Origin: Conexibacter woesei Iso977N
GTDB lineage: Bacteria > Actinomycetota > Thermoleophilia > Solirubrobacterales > Solirubrobacteraceae
Length of the DNA stretch: 64,000 bases
Reading direction: 5' to 3'
Assembly: GCF_000424625.1 (NCBI RefSeq)
Contig: NZ_AUKG01000004.1
Coordinates: 186,001 to 250,000, forward strand
A model generated the notes under the pieces. The model was given only the letters and a program-made list of their open reading frames with translations. It ran no database searches and had not been told where the DNA came from. The position numbers and the translations under genes were made by a program. Below are positions 34,853 to 43,864 of this stretch, one piece after another (position 1 is the stretch's first letter; the number at the start of each line of letters is the position of its first letter).

Positions 34853-37800
34853 GACCCAGACGCTACGCGATCGCGCCTGCGCGCCGCCGCCAGCTGCCGC
34901 CACGCGATGACGGAGAGCAGCAGCAGCCCGGCCAGCGTCATCCAGTGCCCGGCGATCCGGTCCAGCGGGTACTTGGTGTCGTTGCCCGACAGATGGTGCT
35001 CGTGCTGGGTGATCTGGACCACGACGTAGGCGATCGGGACGCCCACGATCAGCAGCGCCGCCGCGATCCGCCCGAGCAGGACGTCCGGCAGCCCGCGCCA
35101 CAGGATCAGCACCAGGACCGGCCCCGCCACGACGCCCGCGCGCAGGCCGAAGCCGCCCGCCACGACGATCGCGGGCACGAGCGCCAGGAGGATCGCGCGG
35201 CCCAGCGGCCGCGGCTGCGGCACCTCCGGCAGCGGCAGGTCGGCGACCGCGAACGTGCTCACGCGCTTGCGCGCGATCCACGCCGCGGCCAGCAACAGCA
35301 CCAACAACAACAGGCACGCGACGAGCGAGACGATCGACGCCACGTTCGCCGCCCTCTGCAACCCGTAGGTGAACACGACCCTGCACGACGCGTCCCGGAT
35401 CGGCCACGCGTTCGCGTAGCCCTGCATCGGCACCGGCGCGCCGAGGTCGCGCCCGTCGCAGGTCGCCTTCCAGTGCTTGTCGTAGGACTGGCCGAGGACG
35501 AGCCACGCGGGACCGGACTCGGAGATCCTCGCGTGCGTCCTGTCGGACACGACGGAGATCTGCTGGAACGAGGCACCGCCGCGCGGCGCGGGCGCGGCCG
35601 AGGTGAGCCTCAGCGCGTCGACCCGCAACGGCGTCCCGGCTACGCCCGTGATCGTCGTCGCCCGCGCCGGGATCGCGACGCCGCCGCCGCAGCCTCGCAG
35701 CCTCAGCGGCCGCCCGGCGTCGAGCGCGGCGCGGTCGACGCGCCCGCCCAGCGGGACGTCCCGCGCGCCGACCCTCACGCTCGCGATCCCGCACGGCAGC
35801 GCGACCGTGCCGCGCGACCGCGCATGCTCCGGCCCGAGGACGCTGGGCCCGACACCGGAGATCGTGCCGATCCCCACCGCGCGCCGCTGCCGGTCACGCG
35901 CGGGCGTCCCCGCCGGGAACTTCGCCGCGAGGACGTCGAGCCGGAACCGCCGCCCGGTCACCGCGCGCGGGAGCTTCACGAAGCCGCCGGAGCCGACGTT
36001 GGCCACGACCCGCCTGCCGCCCGCCGACAGCGCGACCTTCGTCGGCTCGCGCACGACGGCGCGCGCCGGGACCAGCGCGAAGCTCCGCACGGTCTCCGTC
36101 CGGCCCGCGGTCCACGCGACCCACGCCGGGCGCCCCGGGATCCACTGCCCGATCCAGTCCCGCCCACCGCCCGCGTCGAACGCCCCCGACGCGCGGTAGC
36201 GGCCGCGGTTCTCGAAGCGCGAGGAGGAGTCGGCGTGGATCAGGTCAGGCGTGCCGGTGAGGCGATCCAGCTCGGAGTCCGCGGTGCGCGGATCGACGGT
36301 CGCCCAGGCGGAGACCTTGTAGTTGCGCGCCGCCGGCGGCGTCACGATCCGCCGCAGCTGCGCCTCCGGGTCGGTGGCGTCGCGCAGCTCGCCCGCGCCG
36401 CGCTCGCCGGTGTAGCGGCCGCGCGCGTACGGCACGTCGGCGGTCGTGCGGTTCAGGATGTAGGAGAACGCGTTGTGCTGGATGTCGGTCCCGCGCAGCG
36501 CGTCCTCGACGTCGGTCGGCGGGCGCAGCGACTCGGTCGCCCTGATGCCGGGGATCCACAGCTCCCGGATCCCGCCCGCCCCCGCGTTGCCGTGCCTGGG
36601 CCGCGTGACGTCGGCGAGGTGCACGACGACCGACCGCGCGCCGCGCAGGTTCACGCTCAGCCGGTTCCACCCTGACTTGACGGGGAAGCGCCTGCCGTTG
36701 ACCGTGACCGCGCGCACCCGGCCGCGCGAGTCGCCGTAGGGCATCAGGTCGATCGTCTGGATGTCGCGCGGCCGGTCGAGCGTGACCGTCAGGTCCGGCC
36801 GGACCGGGACGAGGTGGCGGTCGGCGATCCAGGCGGTGGTCGTGTCGCCGTCGAGCGCCGCGAACGGCCGCTGGTCGGGGAGCTGCGTGACCTGCGGCGA
36901 CGCGGGCGCGGTGACGTCGGTGATCCCGCCGCCGTAGACCGCGACGGTCTCGCGCGCCGCCGCGCCCGGCTCGCTGGCGGCGCCGAACGGGTCGAGGATC
37001 GTGCCGTCCTGGGAGATGTCGTTGCCCGCGGTCAGCGTCGGCCCGGTCTGCCCGCGCGAGCGCGCCGCGACGAACGCGCGCCGCCGGTTGCCGTCGGCGA
37101 CCACGAACGACGCGCCGGAGCGCTCGGCGCTGCGGATCCCGGCGGCACCGAGGTCCGGCCCGTAGGCCAGCGCGCGCAGCGGGTCGAGCGCGCCGAACGA
37201 CGCCATCGACTCGATCCCGTCGGCCGCGCCGTCGACGACCTGCTCGCTGCCGCGCGGGAGCACCTGGACGGTCGAGTTGCCCCTCAGCGGGATCCGCTGC
37301 AGCTGCGGGACGCGCGCGTCGCCGCCCAGCGAGCCGGCGTCGCCGCGCGCCGTCACGGTCCTGCCGTACGGCACCGCCTTCCCGAGCCCGCTCAGCGCCC
37401 GGACCGCGTCGGCGGCCGGCATCTCACCGCTGTAGGCGCGGTCGCCGTCGGCGGCGAGGACCACGTCGCCGACGCCCATCAACGACAACAACGGCGGGAG
37501 CTGGCCCGGCGTCAGGCGCTCCTGCGTGACCAGCGCGTCGACGCCGAACTGCAGGTCCGACGAGCGCCGGTCGGCGAACGGGATGATCCAGCGCTCCGAC
37601 ACCATGTGCTTGGTCAGCGCCGGGAGCACCGGGTCGACCGTGCCGCCCCACTTGTAGAACGCGAACAGCTGGCCCGGGAAGACCGCGGCGCGCGTGGCGT
37701 CCGGCCGCCTGTCGAGATCGGCGGCGAGCTTGTCGTAGGCCGGCGGCACCTTGAACCGCAACTGCCCCTCGACCGCCCGGCCGGTCACCAGCGGCCAGCA

Positions 37801-39072
37801 CGACACCACCAACAACGCGACCGCCGCGCCCGCGATCCCGCCGCGGACGGCCACGCCGCGCCAGCGCGCCCAGGCGTAGCCGAACGCCGCGCCGCCGAGC
37901 CCGGCCAGGCCCAGCGCGGTCAGGGCCCCCGCCTTGTAGGTCGTGCGCAGGAATTGGACCAGCGACACGTGGTAGTAGACGCCGGTGACGAGGTGGCGCA
38001 TCGGCGTCCCCTCGGGCCAGCCGGCGGTCATCACGACGAGCCCGGCGAGCGTCAACACCAGGAAGAACGGCGCGTAGCGCCAGCGCTTGGTGACCACGAA
38101 CGCGCTCAGCGACAGCGCGGGCGTCACGAGCCCCGCCAGGACCACCGGCAAGGCCAACAACAACACCGGGCCGGTGCCCTGGTAGGGCCGCAGCGCGCCG
38201 CCGAAGCCGGTCCCGACGTACGTCCCCCAGAACCCGAGCAGACGCATCGACTCGCTCAGCGAGGTCGTGCCCCAGATCGTCCCGGGCTGCTCGGTGAAGG
38301 CCAGGAAGTCCGGCGCCGCGCGTGAGGCCAGCCCCAGCGGCACGACCCACCACAGGTTCGCCACGACCGCGACCGGGACCAACCGCACCAGGAACGACCG
38401 GACGTCGGACCAGGCCACGTCGCGCAGCCACAACCCGTACAACACGAGCAGCAAGGGCCCCAACAGCACCCAGCCGGTCAGCCCGGCGTTGACGCCGCCG
38501 CCCGCGCTGCTGAGGACGAGCGCGAACGCGATCGGCCAGCGCCAGCCGCGCGGCTCGCGCAGGCCGCGCTGGACGCACAGCAGCAGCCACGGCAGCGACG
38601 CGTAGGCCAGCAGCGCGATCGACTGGCGCGCGAAGTAGGTCGCCACGTAGGGGTTGACGACGAACAGGACAGCGGCGGCCAGGTGCATCGCGCCGCGCCG
38701 GCGCTCCGGGCCGAGGAGGGCGTCCAGCAGCCGGACCACGCCCCAGCCCGCCAGCGCGAGCAGCGTCCCGAGCCACAGCCGGTGCACGAGCCACGTCGGG
38801 ATCCCGAGCTCGTCGCCGAGCCAGAACCACGGCGCCATCGGCCACGCGTAGCCCGCGTACTGCCCGGCCCAGACGTGGCCGAGGTCGACCGTCGGGCTCC
38901 ACAACGACAGGACGTCGCCCAGGAACCGGCCTGGGTCGAGGTACAAGTTGACCTTCGTGTCGGCCACCAGCTCGCCCGGACGCTGGACGATGGCGACCAC
39001 GTAGGCAAGGACGGTGACCGCGAGGGGAATGGCCCTGCGGCTCCGCATGCAGCGCCGAAGAATAGGCTGCAC
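34849..39072 (-). CDS. AftD-like alpha-arabinofuranosyltransferase (DUF3367), GT-C giant
   Basis: A 1407-residue protein, about the length of mycobacterial AftD. The N-terminal 480 residues are a GT-C membrane domain with about 12 helices; the ADTKVNLYLDPGRFLGDVL loop holds the Asp typical of the family, and AGYAWPMAPWFWLGDELGIP follows the AftD pattern. The large middle part (about 500-1250) is extracytoplasmic and beta-rich with carbohydrate-binding-like modules (FAALDGDTTTAWIAD, discoidin-like). The C-terminus has two or more helices. AftD uses decaprenyl-phospho-arabinose to branch arabinan. The GTG at 39072 is 5 bases from the divergent next gene; the ATG at 39048 is an alternative start. 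Confidence 0.88.
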   Translation of the reverse strand: MQPILRRCMRSRRAIPLAVTVLAYVVAIVQRPGELVADTKVNLYLDPGRFLGDVLSLWSPTVDLGHVWAGQYAGYAWPMAPWFWLGDELGIPTWLVHRLWLGTLLALAGWGVVRLLDALLGPERRRGAMHLAAAVLFVVNPYVATYFARQSIALLAYASLPWLLLCVQRGLREPRGWRWPIAFALVLSSAGGGVNAGLTGWVLLGPLLLVLYGLWLRDVAWSDVRSFLVRLVPVAVVANLWWVVPLGLASRAAPDFLAFTEQPGTIWGTTSLSESMRLLGFWGTYVGTGFGGALRPYQGTGPVLLLALPVVLAGLVTPALSLSAFVVTKRWRYAPFFLVLTLAGLVVMTAGWPEGTPMRHLVTGVYYHVSLVQFLRTTYKAGALTALGLAGLGGAAFGYAWARWRGVAVRGGIAGAAVALLVVSCWPLVTGRAVEGQLRFKVPPAYDKLAADLDRRPDATRAAVFPGQLFAFYKWGGTVDPVLPALTKHMVSERWIIPFADRRSSDLQFGVDALVTQERLTPGQLPPLLSLMGVGDVVLAADGDRAYSGEMPAADAVRALSGLGKAVPYGRTVTARGDAGSLGGDARVPQLQRIPLRGNSTVQVLPRGSEQVVDGAADGIESMASFGALDPLRALAYGPDLGAAGIRSAERSGASFVVADGNRRRAFVAARSRGQTGPTLTAGNDISQDGTILDPFGAASEPGAAARETVAVYGGGITDVTAPASPQVTQLPDQRPFAALDGDTTTAWIADRHLVPVRPDLTVTLDRPRDIQTIDLMPYGDSRGRVRAVTVNGRRFPVKSGWNRLSVNLRGARSVVVHLADVTRPRHGNAGAGGIRELWIPGIRATESLRPPTDVEDALRGTDIQHNAFSYILNRTTADVPYARGRYTGERGAGELRDATDPEAQLRRIVTPPAARNYKVSAWATVDPRTADSELDRLTGTPDLIHADSSSRFENRGRYRASGAFDAGGGRDWIGQWIPGRPAWVAWTAGRTETVRSFALVPARAVVREPTKVALSAGGRRVVANVGSGGFVKLPRAVTGRRFRLDVLAAKFPAGTPARDRQRRAVGIGTISGVGPSVLGPEHARSRGTVALPCGIASVRVGARDVPLGGRVDRAALDAGRPLRLRGCGGGVAIPARATTITGVAGTPLRVDALRLTSAAPAPRGGASFQQISVVSDRTHARISESGPAWLVLGQSYDKHWKATCDGRDLGAPVPMQGYANAWPIRDASCRVVFTYGLQRAANVASIVSLVACLLLLVLLLAAAWIARKRVSTFAVADLPLPEVPQPRPLGRAILLALVPAIVVAGGFGLRAGVVAGPVLVLILWRGLPDVLLGRIAAALLIVGVPIAYVVVQITQHEHHLSGNDTKYPLDRIAGHWMTLAGLLLLSVIAWRQLAAARRRDRVASGS

Positions 39073-39077
39073 CGCCG

Positions 39078-40559
39078 ATGCGCTCGCCCCTCCCCACCAC
39101 GCGGCGGCCTGCCGCCGCGGCGGGCCTGGCGCTGCTGGCCCTTGCCGCGCCCACCGTCCTGGCCTTCTTCAAGGGCGGCTACTTCGACGGACCGCGCGAC
39201 GTCGCGCTCGCGCTGACGGGCCTGCTGCTGGCCGCCTGTGCGCTGCTGCTGCCGGTCCGCGCGCTGTGGCCGCGCAACCGCCACGCGCAGCTCGCGCTGC
39301 TGGCGTTCGCCGGGCTGACGGCCTGGACCGCGTGGTCGACGCGCTGGGCGCCGCTGAACGACAACGCCTGGGCGACGTTCGAGCGCGACGCGCTCTACCT
39401 CGGCGCGCTGGTCGTCGCGGTCGCGACGCTGCGCTACGTCCCGCGCGCGGTCGAGCCGGCGCTGGCGGCGGGCGCGCTGGTCGTCGTCGGCTACGGCCTG
39501 CTCGGGCGGCTGATCCCGGACGTCGTGCACGCCGCGCCGTCGATCAGCGCCGGCGGGCGCCTCGACCAGCCGCTGACCTACTGGAACGCGATGGGCGCGC
39601 TCGGCGCGCTCGGCTTCGTGCTGTCGGCGCGGATCGCCGGCGACGACACGCGCCCTGCGCCGCACCGGGCGCTGGCCGCCGCCGCGGCGGTCCCGCTCGC
39701 GGTCGCGATCTACCTGACGTTCAGCCGCGGCGCGCTGGCCGCGACGGCCGCGGGCCTCGTCGTCCTGCTGGCGCTCGCGCCGTCCTACACGCAGCTGCGC
39801 GCGGCGGCGATCGCGGTCGAGGCGGGGATCATCGGCTGCGCGGTGGCCGCCGCGGCGCCCGCGGTCCGGACGCTGCACGGCGCGCATCCCGCGCTGCAGG
39901 GCCTCGCCGTCCTGGTCGCGCTGCTGGCGCTGATGGGCCTGGCGGCGTTCGTGCAGCTGTGGGCGTGCCGCGACGAGCGCGTCGGCGCGTCCCGGCTCGG
40001 GCGCCTGCCGCTGCCGCCCCACCACGGCTGGGTCGCGGCGCTGCTGGTCGCGGCGATGCTCGTGGTCCCGGTGGCTGTCGCCGCGGGCAGCGACGCGCCG
40101 TCAGCCTCCAGCGACCCGCGCTTCGGCGCCTCGACGAGCCGCCTGGCGTCGACCGACTCGCCGCGCTACCACTACTGGAAGGTCGCGATCGACACGTTCG
40201 CCGACCATCCCCTCAAGGGCGTCGGCGCGGGCGGCTTCGCGGTCCGCTGGCTCGAGGACCGCCCGGTCCGCCAGCCCGCGCAGGACGCGCACTCACTCGA
40301 GATCGAGACGCTCGCCGAGCTCGGCATCGTCGGCGGGTTGTTGTTGGTCTTGATGGGCGCCGGGATCGCGCTGGCGTCACGCGACGCGATCCGCGACCTC
40401 GGCGCCGCCACGGTCGCCGGCCCGATCGCGGCGCTGAGCGCCTACGCGTTCCACGGCGCGATCGACTGGGACTGGGAGATGCCGGCCCTGACGCTCGTCG
40501 GCGTCGCCCTGGCGGGCGCGCTGCTGGCGGCGTCGGACGCCGACGGCGACCGCGCCTGA
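39078..40559 (+). CDS. O-antigen ligase / Wzy-type polymerase membrane protein
   Basis: A 493-residue integral membrane protein with about 12 helices. The family's large extracytoplasmic loop contains RYHYWKVAIDTFADHPLKG, then VGAGGFAVRWLED and DAHSLEIETLAELGIVGG, the conserved Arg/His-containing pattern of the Wzy_C/O-antigen ligase family. Helix-rich N-terminal half (YLTFSRGALAATAAG with the family Arg). It polymerises or ligates lipid-linked glycan repeats outside the membrane. It is divergent from the AftD-like gene, and its last 118 bases overlap the convergent GT-C gene. Confidence 0.9.
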   Translation: MRSPLPTTRRPAAAAGLALLALAAPTVLAFFKGGYFDGPRDVALALTGLLLAACALLLPVRALWPRNRHAQLALLAFAGLTAWTAWSTRWAPLNDNAWATFERDALYLGALVVAVATLRYVPRAVEPALAAGALVVVGYGLLGRLIPDVVHAAPSISAGGRLDQPLTYWNAMGALGALGFVLSARIAGDDTRPAPHRALAAAAAVPLAVAIYLTFSRGALAATAAGLVVLLALAPSYTQLRAAAIAVEAGIIGCAVAAAAPAVRTLHGAHPALQGLAVLVALLALMGLAAFVQLWACRDERVGASRLGRLPLPPHHGWVAALLVAAMLVVPVAVAAGSDAPSASSDPRFGASTSRLASTDSPRYHYWKVAIDTFADHPLKGVGAGGFAVRWLEDRPVRQPAQDAHSLEIETLAELGIVGGLLLVLMGAGIALASRDAIRDLGAATVAGPIAALSAYAFHGAIDWDWEMPALTLVGVALAGALLAASDADGDRA

Positions 40560-41782
40560 CGCCGCGCGGCGATCCACGACCACAACGCGTCCATCGCGAC
40601 GCCGCCGAGGACGACGAGCACCGGCTCCATGATCACGCGGAACCGCGTCGAGCCGTAGACGACGGCGGCCACGGCCACCCCGAGGATCACCGGAGCCATC
40701 AGGATCACCAGCGTGTCGCGTCTCCGGCGCAGCAGCACCGCACCGGCGATCGAGAACGGCAACAGCAGCCAGTAGGCCCGGATGCCCCATTTGGCGACCT
40801 CGTAGGACCGCCCCTCGGTCGACATCAGGATCGCGGACTGCAGCGGCCGGTAGAAGTCGAACTCGCGCAGCAGCCGGATCAGCATCACGTACGGGATCCG
40901 GCCAGAGTGGTCCTTGGCGTACTGGATCCCGCGTTGCCGGTAATCCTCTGAGAACTGGGACTCGTCGCCCGCTGCGCGATGCCCGAAGCACGAGTAGTCC
41001 CACGAGCCGGTCAGCTTGCCGTAGTACGACCCATGGCAATTGGCACCGACCCACACGCCCTCGCCGTTGTCGGAGATCCAGACCGGGTCCTTGAACGTCG
41101 AGAAGTTCCGGATCTGCCACGGCGCCAGCAGCACGGCGAACGTCGCGAAGACCACCGCGACCATCTTCAGCCGCCCGCCCCACGTCGGCTGCGCGCGGTA
41201 GGCCAGCGGCAGCACGAGGATCACCAGCAACCCGACCGCCTCGCCGCGCGTGTACGCGCACAGCGTGATCGCGCCGCCGAGCAGCGCCGCGCGCTTCCAG
41301 CTCGGGCGGTCGAGGTAGCCGTAGGCCGCCAGCAGCGTCAGCGTGATCAGCAGCGCGTACTCGGTCTCGCTCATGAGCGAGCCGTCGATCACCCAGAGCA
41401 GCGGGTAGATCGCGGCGATGCCGGCGGCGATCAGGCCCGCGCGCGGGCCGGCGACGCGGCGCGCCAGGTAGCCGATCGCGACGACCGTCCCGGTCCCGAC
41501 GAAGCACAGGACGAACTTCTGGGCCAGCGTGCCGTAGCCGCCGAGCTTGTCGATCGTCGCCAGCACCACGATGTGCAGCGGCGGGTGCTCGGCCGTCGGG
41601 ATGTTCTCGGTCGCACGGCGGAACCCCTCGCCGTTGGCGAGGTGCGCCGCGTCCTTGTAGAACGTCAGGGCGTCCCCGATCACCGGGTACTTGCGGTTCA
41701 GGCCGGTGTAGAGCAGGCGGACGAACAGGGCCAGCGCGGCGATCGCCAGGAGTCGTGCTTCGAACCGTGGGAGCCGGCGCAT
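40442..41782 (-). CDS. GT-C glycosyltransferase of the ArnT/PMT (GT39) type
   Basis: A 446-residue membrane protein with about 10-11 helices. The first extracytoplasmic loop has YPVIGDALTFYKDAAHLANG with an Asp followed by Tyr/Lys, and RATENIPTAEHPPLHIVVL, matching dolichyl-phosphate-mannose-protein and ArnT-like transferases that use polyprenyl-phosphate sugars. MSETEYALLITLTLL and YTRGEAVGLL are typical later motifs. The C-terminal 39 residues (Ser/Ala/Arg-rich) are read from the strand opposite the end of the Wzy-type gene, so the true end may be functionally dispensable. The ATG at 41782 is 50 bases from the divergent acyltransferase. Confidence 0.85.
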   Translation of the reverse strand: MRRLPRFEARLLAIAALALFVRLLYTGLNRKYPVIGDALTFYKDAAHLANGEGFRRATENIPTAEHPPLHIVVLATIDKLGGYGTLAQKFVLCFVGTGTVVAIGYLARRVAGPRAGLIAAGIAAIYPLLWVIDGSLMSETEYALLITLTLLAAYGYLDRPSWKRAALLGGAITLCAYTRGEAVGLLVILVLPLAYRAQPTWGGRLKMVAVVFATFAVLLAPWQIRNFSTFKDPVWISDNGEGVWVGANCHGSYYGKLTGSWDYSCFGHRAAGDESQFSEDYRQRGIQYAKDHSGRIPYVMLIRLLREFDFYRPLQSAILMSTEGRSYEVAKWGIRAYWLLLPFSIAGAVLLRRRRDTLVILMAPVILGVAVAAVVYGSTRFRVIMEPVLVVLGGVAMDALWSWIAARRQARSPSASDAASSAPARATPTSVRAGISQSQSIAPWNA

Positions 41783-41832
41783 GACCCGAAGCCTATGGAC
41801 GACGGCGGCGACGCGTAGAGTGGCCGTTTCGG

Positions 41833-43086
41833 ATGGGCGTCAGTCAGGTCAACGCAGGCGAGGCGGCGGTCGCACCGCCGCCCGGGAACCCCCGCTTCCC
41901 CGCGATCGACGGCCTCCGCGCTGTCGCGGTGTGCGCCGTGGTCGTCACGCACACGGCGTTCCTGTCGGGCTTCAACGGCCGCGGGTTCCTGGGCCAGATC
42001 ACCGCGCGCCTGGACTCTGGCGTCGCGTTGTTCTTCATCATCTCGGGCTTCCTGCTCTACCGCCCGTTCGTCGCCTCGCGCTACCGCGGCGAGCGCGTCC
42101 CGAGCATCCGGCGCTTCGCCCGCCGCCGCGTCCTGCGCATCGTGCCCGCCTACTGGCTGGCGCTCACGGTCCTGGCGATCTGGCCCGGGCTGCCGTACGT
42201 CTTCACCGACCACTGGTGGGTCTACTACGGCTTCCTGCAGGTCCTGCGCCCGCTGTGGATCAGCGGCGGGATCACGGCCGCGTGGTCGCTGTGCGTCGAG
42301 GTCCAGTTCTACATCTTGCTGCCGGTGTACGCCCTGCTGCTCTGGCGCACGCTGCGCGGGCGCAGCGTCAAGACGCAGATGCTGGCCGAGACCGGCCTGC
42401 TGCTCGTCCTGGCCGTGGCCTCGGAGGTCACGCGCGGGTTGACGTTCGCCGACAAGTCGCCGGACTCGGTGTCGTCGACGATCGCCGGCACGTTCTCCTG
42501 GTTCGCGCTCGGGATGATCCTCGCGCTGGTGAGCGCCCGCTGGCATCAGGTTCCGGTCGCCGAGCGGCCGGCGTTCCTGCGCCTGGTCGTGCGCAGGCCG
42601 TTGCTGCCCTGGGCCGTCGCCGCGGCGCTCATGGTGCTGCTCACGCGGATCGGCCTGCCCGTGCTGTCGGTGACCGACTACACGACGTTCGACTGGGTCG
42701 GCGGCCACGTCATCTACGGCGTCATGGCGACGTGCTTCGCGATGCCGATCATGCTCGGGATCGAAGGTTCGGGCAGCGTGCCGGACCGGCTGCTGACGCT
42801 GCGCCCGGTCGCCTGGATCGGGCTGATCTCCTACGGGATCTTCCTCTGGCACCACCCGCTGACCGGCAAGCTGACGCGCGTCGAGAACTGGACGCCGCAC
42901 GGCGACTTCGTGCTGTACACGCTCGTCGTGTTCGCGGTGGCGACGACGGCCGCAACGTTGTCCTACTACTTGCTCGAGCGCCCGATCCTCCGCTTCAAGG
43001 ACCCGCGCCCGAAGAAGACCGGCGGCGGCGACGCGTCAGCTGCTGGCGCGGAAGCTGAGCGGGTCGAGCTGGCGCGCGCGGGCTAG
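41833..43086 (+). CDS. Acyltransferase family 3 (OafA/YrhL-type)
   Basis: A 417-residue membrane O-acyltransferase with 10-11 helices. FPAIDGLRAVAVCAVVVTHT carries the conserved Arg and His near helix 1, followed by DSGVALFFIISGFLLYRPF, RRFARRRVLRIVPAYWLAL and WSLCVEVQFYILLP, all family-3 signatures. These enzymes acetylate or succinylate surface glycans and lipids. Its place next to a polymerase and a GT-C gene suggests modification of the same polysaccharide. The last 51 bases overlap the convergent gene at 43036. Confidence 0.93.
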   Translation: MGVSQVNAGEAAVAPPPGNPRFPAIDGLRAVAVCAVVVTHTAFLSGFNGRGFLGQITARLDSGVALFFIISGFLLYRPFVASRYRGERVPSIRRFARRRVLRIVPAYWLALTVLAIWPGLPYVFTDHWWVYYGFLQVLRPLWISGGITAAWSLCVEVQFYILLPVYALLLWRTLRGRSVKTQMLAETGLLLVLAVASEVTRGLTFADKSPDSVSSTIAGTFSWFALGMILALVSARWHQVPVAERPAFLRLVVRRPLLPWAVAAALMVLLTRIGLPVLSVTDYTTFDWVGGHVIYGVMATCFAMPIMLGIEGSGSVPDRLLTLRPVAWIGLISYGIFLWHHPLTGKLTRVENWTPHGDFVLYTLVVFAVATTAATLSYYLLERPILRFKDPRPKKTGGGDASAAGAEAERVELARAG

Positions 43087-43470
43087 CGCGCGCCGGTTGG
43101 CGGCCTGATCGCCCTTCAGGCGCGCGACGGCGGCGAGCGCGAGCCAGGAGTCGCGGCGCTGGGGTTCGCGGCGCACGGCGGCGTCGGCCAGCTCCTGCGC
43201 CGGGCCCGTCGCCTTGACGCGCACGAGCGCGCTGACGCCGTTGGTCAGCTGCTGGGCGCCGCGACAGTGGTCCAGCAGCTTCTGGGCGGCCCGCGGCGCG
43301 TCGCTGACCGGCCGCTTGCCGTTGCCGACCTGGAACGCGAGCCTGCCGCCCGCGTTGCAGCCGGAGCGATCGTGCGTGCGACCGACGCCGAGGGCGACGA
43401 GTCCGATCGCGAAGACGACCATGGCGGTGCGGACGACGAAAGAACGCAGGCGCGGAACTCTACGCGCCAT
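43036..43470 (-). CDS. Single-pass membrane protein with TPR-like C-terminus
   Basis: A 144-residue protein from the ATG at 43470. A basic start (MARRVPRLRSF) is followed by one hydrophobic helix (VVRTAMVVFAIGLVALGVG) and an outside domain. About 40 residues near the C-terminus (PQRRDSWLALAAVARLKGD, ANRRALARARQLDP) read like one tetratricopeptide repeat. It may be an accessory protein of the neighbouring surface-glycan genes. The family is not recognised. It overlaps the acyltransferase gene by 51 bases at the 3' end. Confidence 0.6.
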   Translation of the reverse strand: MARRVPRLRSFVVRTAMVVFAIGLVALGVGRTHDRSGCNAGGRLAFQVGNGKRPVSDAPRAAQKLLDHCRGAQQLTNGVSALVRVKATGPAQELADAAVRREPQRRDSWLALAAVARLKGDQAANRRALARARQLDPLSFRASS

Positions 43471-43501
43471 TGCCGGCTTCTCGCGGGGTGGGGACGCGGC
43501 G

Positions 43502-43864
43502 TCACCCAAGCCTCTCGGCGCCTGCGCGGCCGATCCGGCATTTCTCGACCCGGTCGATGACACGGGACGCCTCAGCATCTGTCGGGAGAAACTCAACCGG
43601 AGTCCCAGCAAGGGGAACCTCTGCGTCTACGCCATGCTCCTTCAGATCCTTGACGGCGTCGATGGTCGAGGCGTCCAACATCCATCGCAGATCCCACCGC
43701 CCGGCGATGTCAAGGCACGCGACGTCATCGTGCGTCCCTCCGCGCCAAACGCGGTGCTGCCCGTCCGGTTCCCGGATCTCGAAGGCAGGCGTCGCCTGAA
43801 GTCGCCGGCCGATCACGGCAAGGCTCACCTGCACCCTGACGATCTCGGCGGTCAAGCGGTGCAC
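43502..43864 (-). CDS. Hypothetical small protein downstream of the lectin-like gene
   Basis: A 120-residue frame from the GTG at 43864, overlapping the end of the propeller gene by 13 bases. The translation looks protein-like, with alternating strands (VSLAVIGRRLQATPAFEIRE, HRVWRGGTHDDVACLDIAG) and a helix (DASTIDAVKDLKEHG), and composition similar to the lower-GC block it belongs to. No family is recognised. A plus-strand frame covers the same bases but reads as low-quality sequence. Moderate support only. Confidence 0.45.
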   Translation of the reverse strand: MHRLTAEIVRVQVSLAVIGRRLQATPAFEIREPDGQHRVWRGGTHDDVACLDIAGRWDLRWMLDASTIDAVKDLKEHGVDAEVPLAGTPVEFLPTDAEASRVIDRVEKCRIGRAGAERLG

